From contig JAJYZF010000005.1 of the NCBI GenBank assembly GCA_021800165.1, positions 28,021 through 92,020 of the forward strand: a DNA stretch of 64,000 bases. The letters run 5' to 3'. Position numbers and translations under genes: made by a program. This DNA comes from Planctomycetota bacterium (lineage in GTDB: Bacteria; Planctomycetota; Phycisphaerae; WQYP01). Of the stretch, positions 44,678 to 54,064 are shown in pieces (within the stretch, counting starts at the first letter, position 1; every line of letters starts with the position of its first letter). The notes beneath the pieces are model-generated. The model made no database searches. It saw nothing but the letters and a program-made list of their open reading frames with translations, and was not told where the DNA came from.

Positions 44678-44844
44678 AGGGACCGGGCAAAAATAAATTC
44701 GCACTTTCCGGCTGGTTCTTTTGCCCGCTGGCTTCGTTGTTTGCTCCTTACAGACCCACTGTCGGGGTATGCGCGTCGCTCACGCCTCGCCAGCAACCAA
44801 AATTCCTGCGCCGTAACGCACGAATTTATTTTTGCGCGGTCCCT
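44678..44844. repeat. 167-bp element with terminal inverted repeats, copy 2
   Basis: Same length and ends as the element at 1557-1723. The left end AGGGACCGGGCAAAAATAA and the following ATTCG form a 24-base inverted repeat with the right end, with one mismatch. Interior differences from copy 1 are scattered substitutions. It starts 4 bases after the prfB stop, and its last base is the first plus-strand base of the neighbouring minus-strand TAA stop, exactly as in copy 1. Confidence 0.75.
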
Positions 44845-45344
44845 TACTGCGGCGATTCCGGATGGGTGCGGCACTTTTCAATATGGTCCGGAGCATACAT
44901 GGGAGCGTCGGCATCGCACATGCCGGGACAGCGGGCTGCGGCGTGGGTCCAGGCGTCCACGCTGGCTAAGTTTTGATTCCAGAATGGCCAGGTGCGGCAC
45001 TGGGTTGGTCGCACGGGGTAAATGCCGCACATTGCTTTACCATTTTCGCGATTCAGAAAAATACAGTCATACCCAGGTTTTTCAACCAAACTAAAGCTAC
45101 CGCTGACTTGGCGGACATACCGCCTGGTAAATTGATCTACCGGGAGATTGAGAAAACTCGCAATGCGCAACATGTCGGCATACGTTAACCACACATAGCC
45201 CGGCCCTCCCGAACAGCAGTTGCCGCACTGGGTACAACGGAACCGCAGCCCCATGCCATACCATGAATCGGGCTGGTCCGGTGCTTCCGGAGCCGGCACA
45301 GGAGATGGCACCTGAGGCAGATTAATTCGGCGTGAACTGGGCAT
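44844..45344 (-). CDS. YkgJ-family cysteine-cluster protein
   Basis: A 166-residue cytosolic protein with the UPF0153/YkgJ cysteine pattern: FRCTQCGNCCSGGPGYVWLT (C-x2-C-x2-CC), then YDCIFLN, MCGIYPVRPTQCRTWPFW and a late ARCPGMCD. The family is thought to bind zinc or an Fe-S cluster; function unknown. The ATG at 45344 has GGAG 9 bases upstream; the frame opens at 45389 without a ribosome site. It is convergent with prfB, the 167-bp element lying between. It is divergent from the small lipoprotein gene; the 163-base intergenic region should hold both promoters. Confidence 0.85.
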   Translation of the reverse strand: MPSSRRINLPQVPSPVPAPEAPDQPDSWYGMGLRFRCTQCGNCCSGGPGYVWLTYADMLRIASFLNLPVDQFTRRYVRQVSGSFSLVEKPGYDCIFLNRENGKAMCGIYPVRPTQCRTWPFWNQNLASVDAWTHAAARCPGMCDADAPMYAPDHIEKCRTHPESPQ

Positions 45345-45507
45345 GAAATTTAACTCCAATTGCCGCGCGGGCTTGTAACTGGCCGCCAATTATGGCATAA
45401 GTAGCGTGAAAGTGAAACGGCGTTTGACAATCCCGCCGTGCCCTCCAAGAATCTTTACGGTAAGATGTACCGGTAAGCGTCGGCCAACCAAACAAGGAGT
45501 ACCTTTT

Positions 45508-45981
45508 ATGTTAACGATGTTGCAATCACCTCCTCAAGCCCTGCGCAGGGCAGGCCACTACTTTCTCCTGGGAACTTTATGCATTCTGGCAATACTGATC
45601 GCCGGATGCAGCAGCGGCAGCAGCATGAGTAAGCTCATAGCCTCGCCCAATCCGCCGGTGGCGGACGTGCCCGTTCCGATTGGTTTTCACATAGACCTGT
45701 CCCATTCGCAAAGCACTTACGTGCCGAAAACCAACTTGCGCATGGTCAACCAGGAATACAAAGGGTCTGATCCACGGCTTTCGGTGGCGCGGTTTTATGA
45801 AGATAACATGCCGGGCGCTGGCTGGAAAACCATTTCGCTCCAGGGTTCCCAGCGCATGGTGTTGAATTTTTCCAAGGCCGGGGAAATCTGCACCATTACC
45901 ATTACCCACGGTTGGTTTCACACGCATATATACGTGGTAATTGCTCCCATGGGTGCTCTGACCACCCAGCCGGCCTCTTGA
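45508..45981 (+). CDS. Small putative lipoprotein
   Basis: A 157-residue protein with signal peptide and lipobox (FLLGTLCILAILIAGCSS, Cys about residue 32). The mature part has VPVPIGFHIDLSHSQSTYVP, SVARFYEDNMPGAGWKTISL and MVLNFSKAGEICTITITHG, suggesting a compact alpha/beta domain repeated in other planctomycete lipoproteins, but no named family was recognised. The ATG at 45508 has AAGGAG 9 bases upstream; the frame from 45406 would put the signal peptide too far in. The methyltransferase gene starts 16 bases downstream, so the two are probably co-transcribed. Confidence 0.7.
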   Translation: MLTMLQSPPQALRRAGHYFLLGTLCILAILIAGCSSGSSMSKLIASPNPPVADVPVPIGFHIDLSHSQSTYVPKTNLRMVNQEYKGSDPRLSVARFYEDNMPGAGWKTISLQGSQRMVLNFSKAGEICTITITHGWFHTHIYVVIAPMGALTTQPAS

Positions 45982-45997
45982 GGAACTCATTGCAAAG

Positions 45998-46729
45998 ATG
46001 TTGCCCGAGCGCCCCGTACATTTGCGCGAATTCATGGACGAGCGGGATATCGCCGCCCACGATCTAAAATCGAATTTGCGCTTTATCCGCTGGGTCAATC
46101 GGCGGCTGGGCGGGACCCGGGCGGTACTGAATTATTTACGGGCATGGTCAGTAGGCTGGCCACAAACCACTGGGCCTATCCGCATCGTGGATGTCGCCAC
46201 TGGATCGGCGGATATCCCGGAGGCCATTTTTGCCTGGTCCGCCAAGCAATCCCGTAAAGTGGAAATCATAGCGCTGGATATTCACGCCGGAACGCTGGCC
46301 ATCGCCCGATCCTGGTGCCGGGCGCGACCGGATCTGGCATTTATTCAGGCGGACGCGCTGCAGTTGCCGTTCGCCGATGGCTCGGTGGATTATGCTATTT
46401 CCAGCATGTTTCTGCACCATCTGGGCGATGCCCAGGCGGCGGCGGTGGTGGCGCAGCTCGTGCGCATCAGCCGCCGGGGGGTTATTGTCAATGATCTCTT
46501 GCGCGATCCCCACGCCCTGCAGTGGGTGAAGATCATGACTTTGCTGGCCTCGCGCACGATCAAATATGATGCCCGGCTCTCGATTCGAAAGGGCTGGACA
46601 ACATCCGAAGCCATGCGTTGGGCCATCAGCGCCGGTGCCCCGTGGCTGACCTGCCGGCAACACTTGTTCGCCCGATTCACGCTGGCCGGGGAGAAACCAG
46701 AGTACACACTGCCGAGGCCGCAGCCGTGA
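45998..46729 (+). CDS. Class I SAM-dependent methyltransferase
   Basis: A 243-residue protein with a Rossmann methyltransferase core: motif I IRIVDVATGSADIP, motif II VEIIALDIHAGTLAIAR, motif III FIQADALQLPFADGSVDYAI and SSMFLHHLGDAQAAAVVAQL, as in UbiE/MenG-like and related enzymes. The substrate is not predictable. The HHL segment and the following RISRRGVIVNDLLRDPHAL resemble methyltransferases associated with polyketide or quinone chemistry. The start codon lacks a close Shine-Dalgarno (GAGG is 13 bases away), fitting coupling to the lipoprotein gene. Confidence 0.8.
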   Translation: MLPERPVHLREFMDERDIAAHDLKSNLRFIRWVNRRLGGTRAVLNYLRAWSVGWPQTTGPIRIVDVATGSADIPEAIFAWSAKQSRKVEIIALDIHAGTLAIARSWCRARPDLAFIQADALQLPFADGSVDYAISSMFLHHLGDAQAAAVVAQLVRISRRGVIVNDLLRDPHALQWVKIMTLLASRTIKYDARLSIRKGWTTSEAMRWAISAGAPWLTCRQHLFARFTLAGEKPEYTLPRPQP

Positions 46730-46862
46730 ACCGCACCCGCGGCGGCGGGCGAGCCGTGATGGCGGAGAGTGACTGGAAAAAATGTGTTATAATTATAAGT
46801 TTGGCCCGGCGCGGGGCGACCGAGGAAGCGGGTAGCCCACGGGGATGCAATGCAGGAGCAAC

Positions 46863-49340
46863 ATGGTGACGAAAATTGAACAGATTCTTGAGGGCCTCAC
46901 CGAGCCTCAACTGGAGGCCGTTACGCACCTCGAGGGCCCCCTGCTGGTGTTGGCGGGTGCCGGTTCCGGCAAAACCAGAGTCATTACGCGGCGCATTGCC
47001 TACATGGTAGCCAGCGGACTGCCGCCATGGAATATCGTGGCCGTTACGTTTACCAACAAGGCCGCGGGAGAAATGAAAAGCCGCACCTCGGCGTTACTGG
47101 CGGACATGCCCGGACGACCGGGGGAACGGGTGATGGTAAGCACTTTTCACAGCCTTTGCGTGCGGATTCTGCGCCAATATGGAGAGGCCGCGGGCCTGAC
47201 CCCCGGCTTTGGTATATTGGATTCGGCTGATCAGACGAAACTCTTCAAACAGGTTCTGGCCAAAGTCGGACTGTCCGTGGACAATTTCAATCCCGGCGCG
47301 GTGCAGGGCCAAATCAGCCGGGCGAAAAATAACCTGCAAAATCCGGCACAAGTCGCGGCCAAGGCGGTGAGTTTTTTTGAAAAAGGCATCGCCCGGGCGT
47401 ACGTGTGCTACGAAGAAATGTTAAAATCCGCCGGCATGGTGGATTTTGATGATCTTTTGGTGAAGACGGCGCTGTTGCTGCGTGACAACGCCGAAGCACG
47501 CGGTCAATTGCAGGAGAAATATGGGTACATCCTGATTGACGAATATCAGGACACCAATAAGGCGCAGTTTGTCATTGCCCACACGCTGGCAATGAATCAT
47601 AAAAATATTTGCGCCACCGGAGATCCGGATCAGTCCATTTATGGCTGGCGTGGAGCGGACATTCAAAATATTCTCGAATTTGAGGAGTTTTTTCCTAATG
47701 CCAAGGTGGTTCGTCTGGAGCAAAACTATCGCAGCACCAAAGTGATACTTCAAGCCGCCTCGGCCCTGATAGAAAACAACCGGGGCCGCAAAAAAAAGGA
47801 TCTTTGGACCGAGAATGAAGCGGGTGAAAAAATAACGGTACTGCAGGCCCGCGATCAATATCACGAAGCTCAGGAGGTGGTGCGGATCTTGCAGACCGCC
47901 CAGCGTGAAACGGGCCTGACCTGGGACAAGATGGCGATTTTCTACCGTACCAACGCGCTCTCCCGGGTGATGGAGGATGCGCTGATGGGGGCCGGCGTGC
48001 CCTACCAGATTGTCCGCGGCACCGAATTTTACGGGCGCAAAGAAGTCAAAGATGTGCTGGCGTATTTAAAGGTCATTGCCAATCCGCGGGATGGGGTAAG
48101 TTTTGAGCGGATCATCAATGTGCCGCCGCGCGGCATTGGGGACACCACGGTAACCAAGCTGTCCGCTTTTGCCTCCGAACACGCACTGACCTTGCTGGAA
48201 GCCTGCGCCAGAGCCAAGGAGATTCCGGGAATATCCGGTAAGGTTGCCGATACCTGTCGCCAATTGGCGTGGCTGTTTGATTCCTGGCGTAAGTCTACGT
48301 CGATCTTGGAGGGTCCCGATGGGGCTGGGGGGAATGAAGCCGCTGCTGCCGCCAACAATTCCGCGCCGGCCGCGGACCCCCTTTTTGATCCAGCGTTAGC
48401 TTCATTGGCCCAGGATGACCTGGGCGGCGACGATTTGGACATGGAGGGTTGCCAGGTCAACGCGCCGGACCCAGTCCACGCCAGCGCCCAAGAGAACCCT
48501 GCTGCTGGCGTGGATCTGCCAAGGCCCGCAGCCGCCCCTGGCGGCGCATCCATGAAGATCCGTGACTTAATGGAAAAAGTGGTTCAGGAGGCGGGCTTTC
48601 GCCAAAAACGCAAGAACAGTTTGGACGATGAGGAAGTCACCGCCAACGTGGATGAATTGATCAACGTGGCTGCCGAATTTGACCTCCGCAATCCGGGAGG
48701 CTCGCTGCAGGAATATCTGGAACAAGTGGCGCTGGTTTCCGATGTGGACCGGCTCAAGGAAGGGTCCGGCGCTGTCACCTTGATGACGCTGCATGCCGCC
48801 AAGGGTCTGGAATTTCCCCTGGTGGTCATGATCGGCCTGGAAGACGGTTTGCTGCCGCACCAGCGGGCGTTGAGCGGCCCGGATGCGCGGCGTGACCTGG
48901 AAGAGGAACGGCGGCTGGCCTTTGTGGGCATCACTCGGGCCATGCGAAGATTAATTTTAACCTGCGTGGAATCACGCATGGTACGCGGACAAATCGAGCG
49001 CCAGAAACCATCGCTGTTTCTGGGAGAACTGCCGCCGGAATGTCTGGAACAACGTGATCTTACATTTCATGCTCCACCGGCCGGTTCTCCTGGCCGGAGG
49101 GAAACCATTCCGCAATTGAACACCCAGGTTGCACGGCCGAAGTCTTCGGGCAACGGACGGACGATGCACGGCACCGGATATCGGCGGGGCTTACTGGTGC
49201 GCCACGCCAAATACGGACTGGGGCGTGTTGAAGAAGTTTTGTCCACGGGGCCAACCCAGCGGGTACGGGTAAATTTTCAATCTTATGGGCTGAAAACCAT
49301 GGTGACGGCCATGGCGAATCTGGAACCCGTGGATCGCTGA
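46863..49340 (+). CDS. pcrA: UvrD/PcrA-type superfamily 1 DNA helicase
   Basis: An 825-residue 3'-5' helicase for nucleotide excision repair and removal of replication obstacles. Motif I LAGAGSGKTRVITRR (residues about 31-45), motif Ia VAVTFTNKAAGEM, motif II LIDEYQDTN (about 224-232), motif III GDPDQSIYGWRGA, motif IV VRLEQNYRST, motif V TLMTLHAAKGLEFPLV and motif VI EEERRLAFVGITRA are all intact. An Ala/Pro/Asp-rich insert of about 80 residues (about 484-563, bases 48312-48551) interrupts domain 2B. The C-terminal Tudor-like RNAP-contact region is present (VRHAKYGLGRVEEV). The ATG at 46863 follows AGGAG. A TATAAT at 46788-46793 may be its -10 box. Confidence 0.93.
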   Translation: MVTKIEQILEGLTEPQLEAVTHLEGPLLVLAGAGSGKTRVITRRIAYMVASGLPPWNIVAVTFTNKAAGEMKSRTSALLADMPGRPGERVMVSTFHSLCVRILRQYGEAAGLTPGFGILDSADQTKLFKQVLAKVGLSVDNFNPGAVQGQISRAKNNLQNPAQVAAKAVSFFEKGIARAYVCYEEMLKSAGMVDFDDLLVKTALLLRDNAEARGQLQEKYGYILIDEYQDTNKAQFVIAHTLAMNHKNICATGDPDQSIYGWRGADIQNILEFEEFFPNAKVVRLEQNYRSTKVILQAASALIENNRGRKKKDLWTENEAGEKITVLQARDQYHEAQEVVRILQTAQRETGLTWDKMAIFYRTNALSRVMEDALMGAGVPYQIVRGTEFYGRKEVKDVLAYLKVIANPRDGVSFERIINVPPRGIGDTTVTKLSAFASEHALTLLEACARAKEIPGISGKVADTCRQLAWLFDSWRKSTSILEGPDGAGGNEAAAAANNSAPAADPLFDPALASLAQDDLGGDDLDMEGCQVNAPDPVHASAQENPAAGVDLPRPAAAPGGASMKIRDLMEKVVQEAGFRQKRKNSLDDEEVTANVDELINVAAEFDLRNPGGSLQEYLEQVALVSDVDRLKEGSGAVTLMTLHAAKGLEFPLVVMIGLEDGLLPHQRALSGPDARRDLEEERRLAFVGITRAMRRLILTCVESRMVRGQIERQKPSLFLGELPPECLEQRDLTFHAPPAGSPGRRETIPQLNTQVARPKSSGNGRTMHGTGYRRGLLVRHAKYGLGRVEEVLSTGPTQRVRVNFQSYGLKTMVTAMANLEPVDR

Positions 49341-49494
49341 AGGCTGCCGGCTTGGGTACGTGGCCTTTGCACCTCTTTTCTACACTGGGTTATGCGCCAA
49401 GGTGTTATCCTGACTGAATCACTGAGCAGGTTGGCACCGCAGCAGTAGAGTCTTTTGATTTGTCATTGCCGGTCGAGGGACAACCGAGGTTGCG

Positions 49495-50814
49495 TTAAAC
49501 CCGCGGTGGGCGCAAATCCAGAAAACGTGACGGTTTGCGTGGATTGGTTTGACGCTGCAGATTGCGAATGGCCTGGGGAGAAGTAAAGACGATCTGGACA
49601 GGGGATCGCAGGATGGTCCGGGCTTGCTCTCGGAGGCGATGCCGAATATTTTCTCTGCTGCGATGAAGTGCCACGTGCAGCGTGATACGGTCACTTAGGT
49701 CAAAATCCTGCTGGGCCACAACAAGAAACTCGGCAACATCGGCTGAGGTTTGCAGCCATTCGGAGATGGTGCCGGGGAAAAGGCTTACGCCGCGCACCTT
49801 CAGCCGCTGCTGCATCCGCCCGACAATAGGGCCGAGCCGGGGTGTGGTACGACCGCAAATACAAGGCTCTGTGTACAGGGCCGCCAAGTCGCCGGTACGA
49901 AAACGCAGCAGGGGCATTCCCTCCACCCCCAGCGGCGTTACCACCACTTCTCCGATGACACCATTGGGTGCCGGCCGCCCGGCTTCATCCAGAATTTCCA
50001 CCACCGCCAATCGTGGATTCAAGTGCCCGCCCTGGCATTGCGGCCCTTCGGCAAAAGTGGTGCAGGTTTCCGTACCGGCGCAGGTGCTTAGGATGGGGGC
50101 ATGAAAATGCTCGCCGAGTCTGGTAGCCAGGACATTGGGCGAAAGATCCGCGCGGCGCACCGGCTCCGCGATTGTGATAATGGCGGAAAGTTCCGGCGGC
50201 GGCGCGGTTGCGGCCAGTGAGCTGGTCAGCAACGAGGGCACAGTCAGTAGAAATGGGCGGTGATAATCCGCGGCCAGGGCCAAAAGCGCGGAGGCGTCGC
50301 CGGCGTAAAATGGCCCGGCCCGCACACAACTCGCCCCCAGCCGCTGGGCTCCAAGCCAGTAGGCAAGTCCTGCGACAAACATGCGATCGAAGGCCACGGC
50401 GATCAGGAGGGTATCGCCGGCTTTGATACCGGCAAGGTTTAGGGCGACGGCTTCATTAATCGCCAGACGATTGAGATCCGCCGCGGTCAGCGGCACACGC
50501 AGCGGTTGACCCGTGGTGCCGGAAGTGGTGACCCACTCGCGCACGGCTTCGGGCTTGCAGGCGTACGCGCGCTGGCCGGCCTGCATTAATTCATCCCTGC
50601 TGGTGGTGGGCAAAGCCGCCAGATCGGCTCGCGTGCTGGTTTTACGTATGCGTCCGGCGTAAAGCGAGCTGCGACTGGCATAGGCGATGTGCCGGGCCAG
50701 CAGCCGTTGCTGCAACTCCTGCCAGCGCGCTGGCCGCCAAAAGAGGCCCGCGCCATCGGGACAGACCGGTACGCGGGTGAAGCGGGAATTTTTCCGGCGG
50801 GAAGATGTACCCAT
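49495..50814 (-). CDS. Phenylacetate-CoA ligase-like AMP-forming enzyme
   Basis: A 439-residue adenylate-forming enzyme of the PaaK group. EWVTTSGTTGQPLRVPL is the phosphate-binding loop, GAQRLGASCVRAGPFYAGD and STCAGTETCTTFAEGPQ are substrate/ATP-site segments, and LLRFRTGDLAALYTEPCICG with four nearby Cys/Gly resembles the zinc-type motif of PaaK relatives. GRMQQRLKVRGVSLFP begins the C-terminal lid domain. Expected to activate an aryl or acyl carboxylate as AMP ester, then CoA or carrier thioester. The ATG at 50814 overlaps the upstream TAA (TAATG). It is last in the six-gene operon; in aryl-polyene-type clusters such a ligase supplies the starter. Substrate unknown. Confidence 0.8.
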   Translation of the reverse strand: MGTSSRRKNSRFTRVPVCPDGAGLFWRPARWQELQQRLLARHIAYASRSSLYAGRIRKTSTRADLAALPTTSRDELMQAGQRAYACKPEAVREWVTTSGTTGQPLRVPLTAADLNRLAINEAVALNLAGIKAGDTLLIAVAFDRMFVAGLAYWLGAQRLGASCVRAGPFYAGDASALLALAADYHRPFLLTVPSLLTSSLAATAPPPELSAIITIAEPVRRADLSPNVLATRLGEHFHAPILSTCAGTETCTTFAEGPQCQGGHLNPRLAVVEILDEAGRPAPNGVIGEVVVTPLGVEGMPLLRFRTGDLAALYTEPCICGRTTPRLGPIVGRMQQRLKVRGVSLFPGTISEWLQTSADVAEFLVVAQQDFDLSDRITLHVALHRSRENIRHRLREQARTILRSPVQIVFTSPQAIRNLQRQTNPRKPSRFLDLRPPRV

Positions 50815-51539
50815 TATTTCTGACTCCCGGTGAAGTCCAACATCAGCAGCCATCCCGCATCAGGCTGGCGGATCCACAGCTTGCGTGGAAATCCGGCGGC
50901 ATTATAACGGGTGTAAAGCACCTGCAGACACCCATGGTTCGTCAATGTGATATCGGCACGCCGCAAATAACCCTGGCTGCCGGTGAACAGGCAATGGTGA
51001 ATATTTCCCAATTCATCGTGGTAGGTCAGCTTCACCACGTGAAGAAGCGGAAGCACACGCCATACGAAGTGGGGTGATTCCTGCGCCGGCGGCAACAGGG
51101 CGATGACGATATCCTGAGCCATAGCGATGGCGAGCCGGTCCGGAATACCCGCGGCGACCCGGACGGTATGGGGATGCGCAGGCCCGCAGCGAACCAAAAA
51201 AAGCAGCCGGCCGAATTCATCTGCCGCGGTGAGTTGAAACTTGGTGGCGGAAATCAGGTTTAACCGACCAATCATGGATATTTGCTGATGCTGGAACTTC
51301 AGGGTGGCAAAAAGCGTGCGCCGGCAACGGGCATGGAAGCGGGAAAGGGTATGGGCGACGGCGGCGTAAGTGGGTGTGTGCCGCGCGGCCGGTAGCGCCG
51401 GCAATACCGGAGCCATTTTGGACCTACAGCCGGCCAACAGCGCCAACGCCATTGCCGTACTGCCGATGACCGTCAGGCGAAGGAATCGCCCCCCCCCTAT
51501 CTGACGGACATTTTGGTTCCATGGCTTGAATGGCAACAT
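50814..51539 (-). CDS. DUF3261-like putative lipoprotein
   Basis: A 241-residue protein with signal and lipobox (LTVIGSTAMALALLAGC, Cys about residue 37). The mature body has SMIGRLNLISATKFQLTAAD, RLLFLVRCG, DIVIALLPPA and DAGWLLMLDFTGS, consistent with the DUF3261 proteins found next to LolA-like and MMPL genes in aryl-polyene and related lipid clusters. The family call is by context and rough pattern, so it is tentative. The start overlaps the MMPL stop (TAATG) and the stop overlaps the AMP-ligase start, so translation is coupled at both ends. Confidence 0.55.
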   Translation of the reverse strand: MLPFKPWNQNVRQIGGGRFLRLTVIGSTAMALALLAGCRSKMAPVLPALPAARHTPTYAAVAHTLSRFHARCRRTLFATLKFQHQQISMIGRLNLISATKFQLTAADEFGRLLFLVRCGPAHPHTVRVAAGIPDRLAIAMAQDIVIALLPPAQESPHFVWRVLPLLHVVKLTYHDELGNIHHCLFTGSQGYLRRADITLTNHGCLQVLYTRYNAAGFPRKLWIRQPDAGWLLMLDFTGSQK

Positions 51540-54064
51540 TACGGCGATCTCCGGAGAATGGCGGTGGATCGTCGACGGAAAATCCACCCGGTGATGGGGC
51601 CGACAACAAAGAGCGAAGTAAAATATCCGCCCGCGATTCCGCACACCAGTGTTATACCGATCCAACGCAGCACCGGTTGATTCGCAATGGCCAAAACGCC
51701 GGTCCCCAGGATGGTGGTTAAAGCACAGAGCATGGTGGCCGCACGGCGATCAGGCAGCCCGTCGGGGTGCTGCTGTCGGGGGTCGCCGGCCGCGTAAATG
51801 CCGTAATCCACCGCCACGCCCATGGTAAATAAAATCGGTACCATGCTCATCAGGTTCAGACCACCGCAGAATTTCTCAGCCGCCCCTACCAGCCACACAA
51901 AGCCGATGATCATGGAGAGACAGGCCAGCACTGCCAGGTTCAGGCGACGAAAGTAAATCCACAGCGGCAACACAATAAGCAGCAGAACGCACGGGAAGAG
52001 TCGTCGTGTCTGATCTTTAGCCCGGTCGGTGGCGCGAAACAGGAGTACCGCGCCGTCGATAATGGCAAGGTGCGCAAAGCGCCGGCGCAAGAGGCTTACC
52101 CAATGACCACGCCGGCGCTGCGGTAATTGCCGGTTGTGTGTGACGGCAATACCAATCGTGGTACGGCCCGGTCCCTGCTGGATCAGTCCGGGCAGCAAAG
52201 CCACGGGAGACTGGGCAATCCACACGGCGGCCGGTGGCACATGCGGCGGGTGGGCCAGCGTGGTCAACCATGGATTCCAGGCGGAAGCGTGCATACCCAC
52301 GGCGGTGGCACCATCAGCGATGGCGCGGCGGATCTGCCGCTGGCGATCCGGAGTCCAGAAGGCCTGCCAGGCGGCCAGACGTCGGTGTATGGTGGCGGCA
52401 TCAGGCAAGAGTGCGGCGGGACTGTAAAAGCGATCAATGAGACCGCGGCGCTGCAGATTTTTTAACATCTGCGTAACTTCTTGCAGACGCAGCAGGGCCT
52501 TGGCTGCGGAATTTTCCTGAATTAACACCACTCCCTGCGGGTTGGCAGCACGCCAGACCGCGGCAAAGTGTGCTTCAGCAGCGCGCGTTTGCGGGGTGAT
52601 GGCATCGAGTCCTCTGGGCTGATTATTATACGTAACCGTGGCCGCGCCGGTACCCAGCCACAGACTCACGGCCAGGAAGCCGATAGCTCCTAAATAAAAC
52701 AGCACTCGGGATTTGCGACTCATTGGACCAAGGATGGCTGTCATCCAATGGCCGCTCGAGGTGGAGCGCAGCAACCAGGGGCCGAAATAGCCGGGCAGCA
52801 CCAAAAATGTGACCAGCCAGATGCACACGGTGGCTCCGGCAATAAATAAACCCAGTTCACGCAGGCCTGGATTGGAACTTAGGGCCAGCGCCGCATAACC
52901 GGTAACACTGGTGCACACACTCATGGAAATTGCGCCAAAAAGATCACGCGTGGCCTGCCCGGCCAACTGGGGACGCCACCCGCCGACTTCGAGGGCACGG
53001 CGATTCAGCGCCGCCAGTAATTGAATGCCGTAGTCGGTTGTGGAGCCGCAAAGCAGGCCGGCGAACCCCAACACCAGCAGCGGCAGGTGAACGCGAAACA
53101 GCCCCGCCAAACCCAAAGCCGTACCCAAGCCCACCATGGGTGGTAACATGCAAATGAGAAGTGTGCTCCAGCGCCGAAAAAACATCAGGATGACCCCCGC
53201 GACCAGCAACGTGCCCAGCAGAGAAACCCAGGCAACCTGGCGGCGGATGGATTGAGCATTTTCCGCATAGTGCAGGTAAGAACCCACCATCCACACCCGC
53301 AAGCCTGGAAATTGCCGCCGCACTGCGGCTATGGCCTGGTGCAATCGCCTGATCATCCGGATCGAAGCCGGGGTGTTGGCCGGTGGGAAGTTGGGCGCGA
53401 GCACCATCATGGCATGGGCATTATCGCCCGACAACAACAATCCGCGGGAAAAGTGTGCCCCGCCGATGGGATTCACCCCGCCCAGGTGGCGGCGCAACAG
53501 GCCTTGCATATTCAGCGGATCATCGACGAGTTGCGCCAAAAGCAGTTCACCGCCGGGCTGGGCCAGGCGGCGGGCGACTGTGGCGAAGCGCGTTTGGATA
53601 AACGTGGCATTGGCGCGCTGTTCCAGGGTATGCAACTCTTGGCGTGAAAGCAGTGCCGAGCCTGACTGGAGCAGATGTTGTTGCGCGGCGATCAATTGGG
53701 CGGAAGTGGCCCCTGTCCATACCCGCCGAAAATCGCCGGTTTTACGGAATCGGTTGGCAAGAGCGGCCACGGCTGCGGCCAGTTGCCCAGGGGACGCCTT
53801 TGTGGCCAGATGTACGTCCAGCCGGATACGATTGACCAGTTCTGTATGATGGAATGTTGCCGCCACATCGCGGACTGCGGAGCTCTTGGTGGAAAAAAAA
53901 CGCAGGATGCTGGCTTGCCATTTAATGCGCACCGAAAAGAGGGAAAACACCACCGCCATCAACAGCAAAATAACAGTGAGCATCGGCCGGTGCCGCGCCA
54001 GCAGGGCATACCAGCGATTCATGGCCACTGCAAGAGATTCCAGATGCCGCCCTGCCCATTTCAT
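51539..54064 (-). CDS. MMPL/RND-family exporter
   Basis: An 841-residue inner-membrane protein with two repeated halves, each a helix, a large periplasmic loop and a bundle of about five helices. First half: LTVILLLMAVVFSLFSVRI, then LLGTLLVAGVILMFFRRW, LVLGFAGLLCGSTTDYGIQL. Second half: VLFYLGAIGFLAVSLWLG, FPCVLLLIVLPLWIYF, FTMGVAVDYGIYAAGD. The paired G-x-x-x-DYGI motifs in helix 4 and helix 10 are the proton-relay aspartates of MMPL transporters. Such pumps move lipids or hydrophobic products across the envelope. Overlaps LolA-like (ATGA) upstream and the DUF3261-like gene downstream. Cargo is unknown; context suggests a lipid or aryl-polyene-like product. Confidence 0.88.
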   Translation of the reverse strand: MKWAGRHLESLAVAMNRWYALLARHRPMLTVILLLMAVVFSLFSVRIKWQASILRFFSTKSSAVRDVAATFHHTELVNRIRLDVHLATKASPGQLAAAVAALANRFRKTGDFRRVWTGATSAQLIAAQQHLLQSGSALLSRQELHTLEQRANATFIQTRFATVARRLAQPGGELLLAQLVDDPLNMQGLLRRHLGGVNPIGGAHFSRGLLLSGDNAHAMMVLAPNFPPANTPASIRMIRRLHQAIAAVRRQFPGLRVWMVGSYLHYAENAQSIRRQVAWVSLLGTLLVAGVILMFFRRWSTLLICMLPPMVGLGTALGLAGLFRVHLPLLVLGFAGLLCGSTTDYGIQLLAALNRRALEVGGWRPQLAGQATRDLFGAISMSVCTSVTGYAALALSSNPGLRELGLFIAGATVCIWLVTFLVLPGYFGPWLLRSTSSGHWMTAILGPMSRKSRVLFYLGAIGFLAVSLWLGTGAATVTYNNQPRGLDAITPQTRAAEAHFAAVWRAANPQGVVLIQENSAAKALLRLQEVTQMLKNLQRRGLIDRFYSPAALLPDAATIHRRLAAWQAFWTPDRQRQIRRAIADGATAVGMHASAWNPWLTTLAHPPHVPPAAVWIAQSPVALLPGLIQQGPGRTTIGIAVTHNRQLPQRRRGHWVSLLRRRFAHLAIIDGAVLLFRATDRAKDQTRRLFPCVLLLIVLPLWIYFRRLNLAVLACLSMIIGFVWLVGAAEKFCGGLNLMSMVPILFTMGVAVDYGIYAAGDPRQQHPDGLPDRRAATMLCALTTILGTGVLAIANQPVLRWIGITLVCGIAGGYFTSLFVVGPITGWIFRRRSTAILRRSP

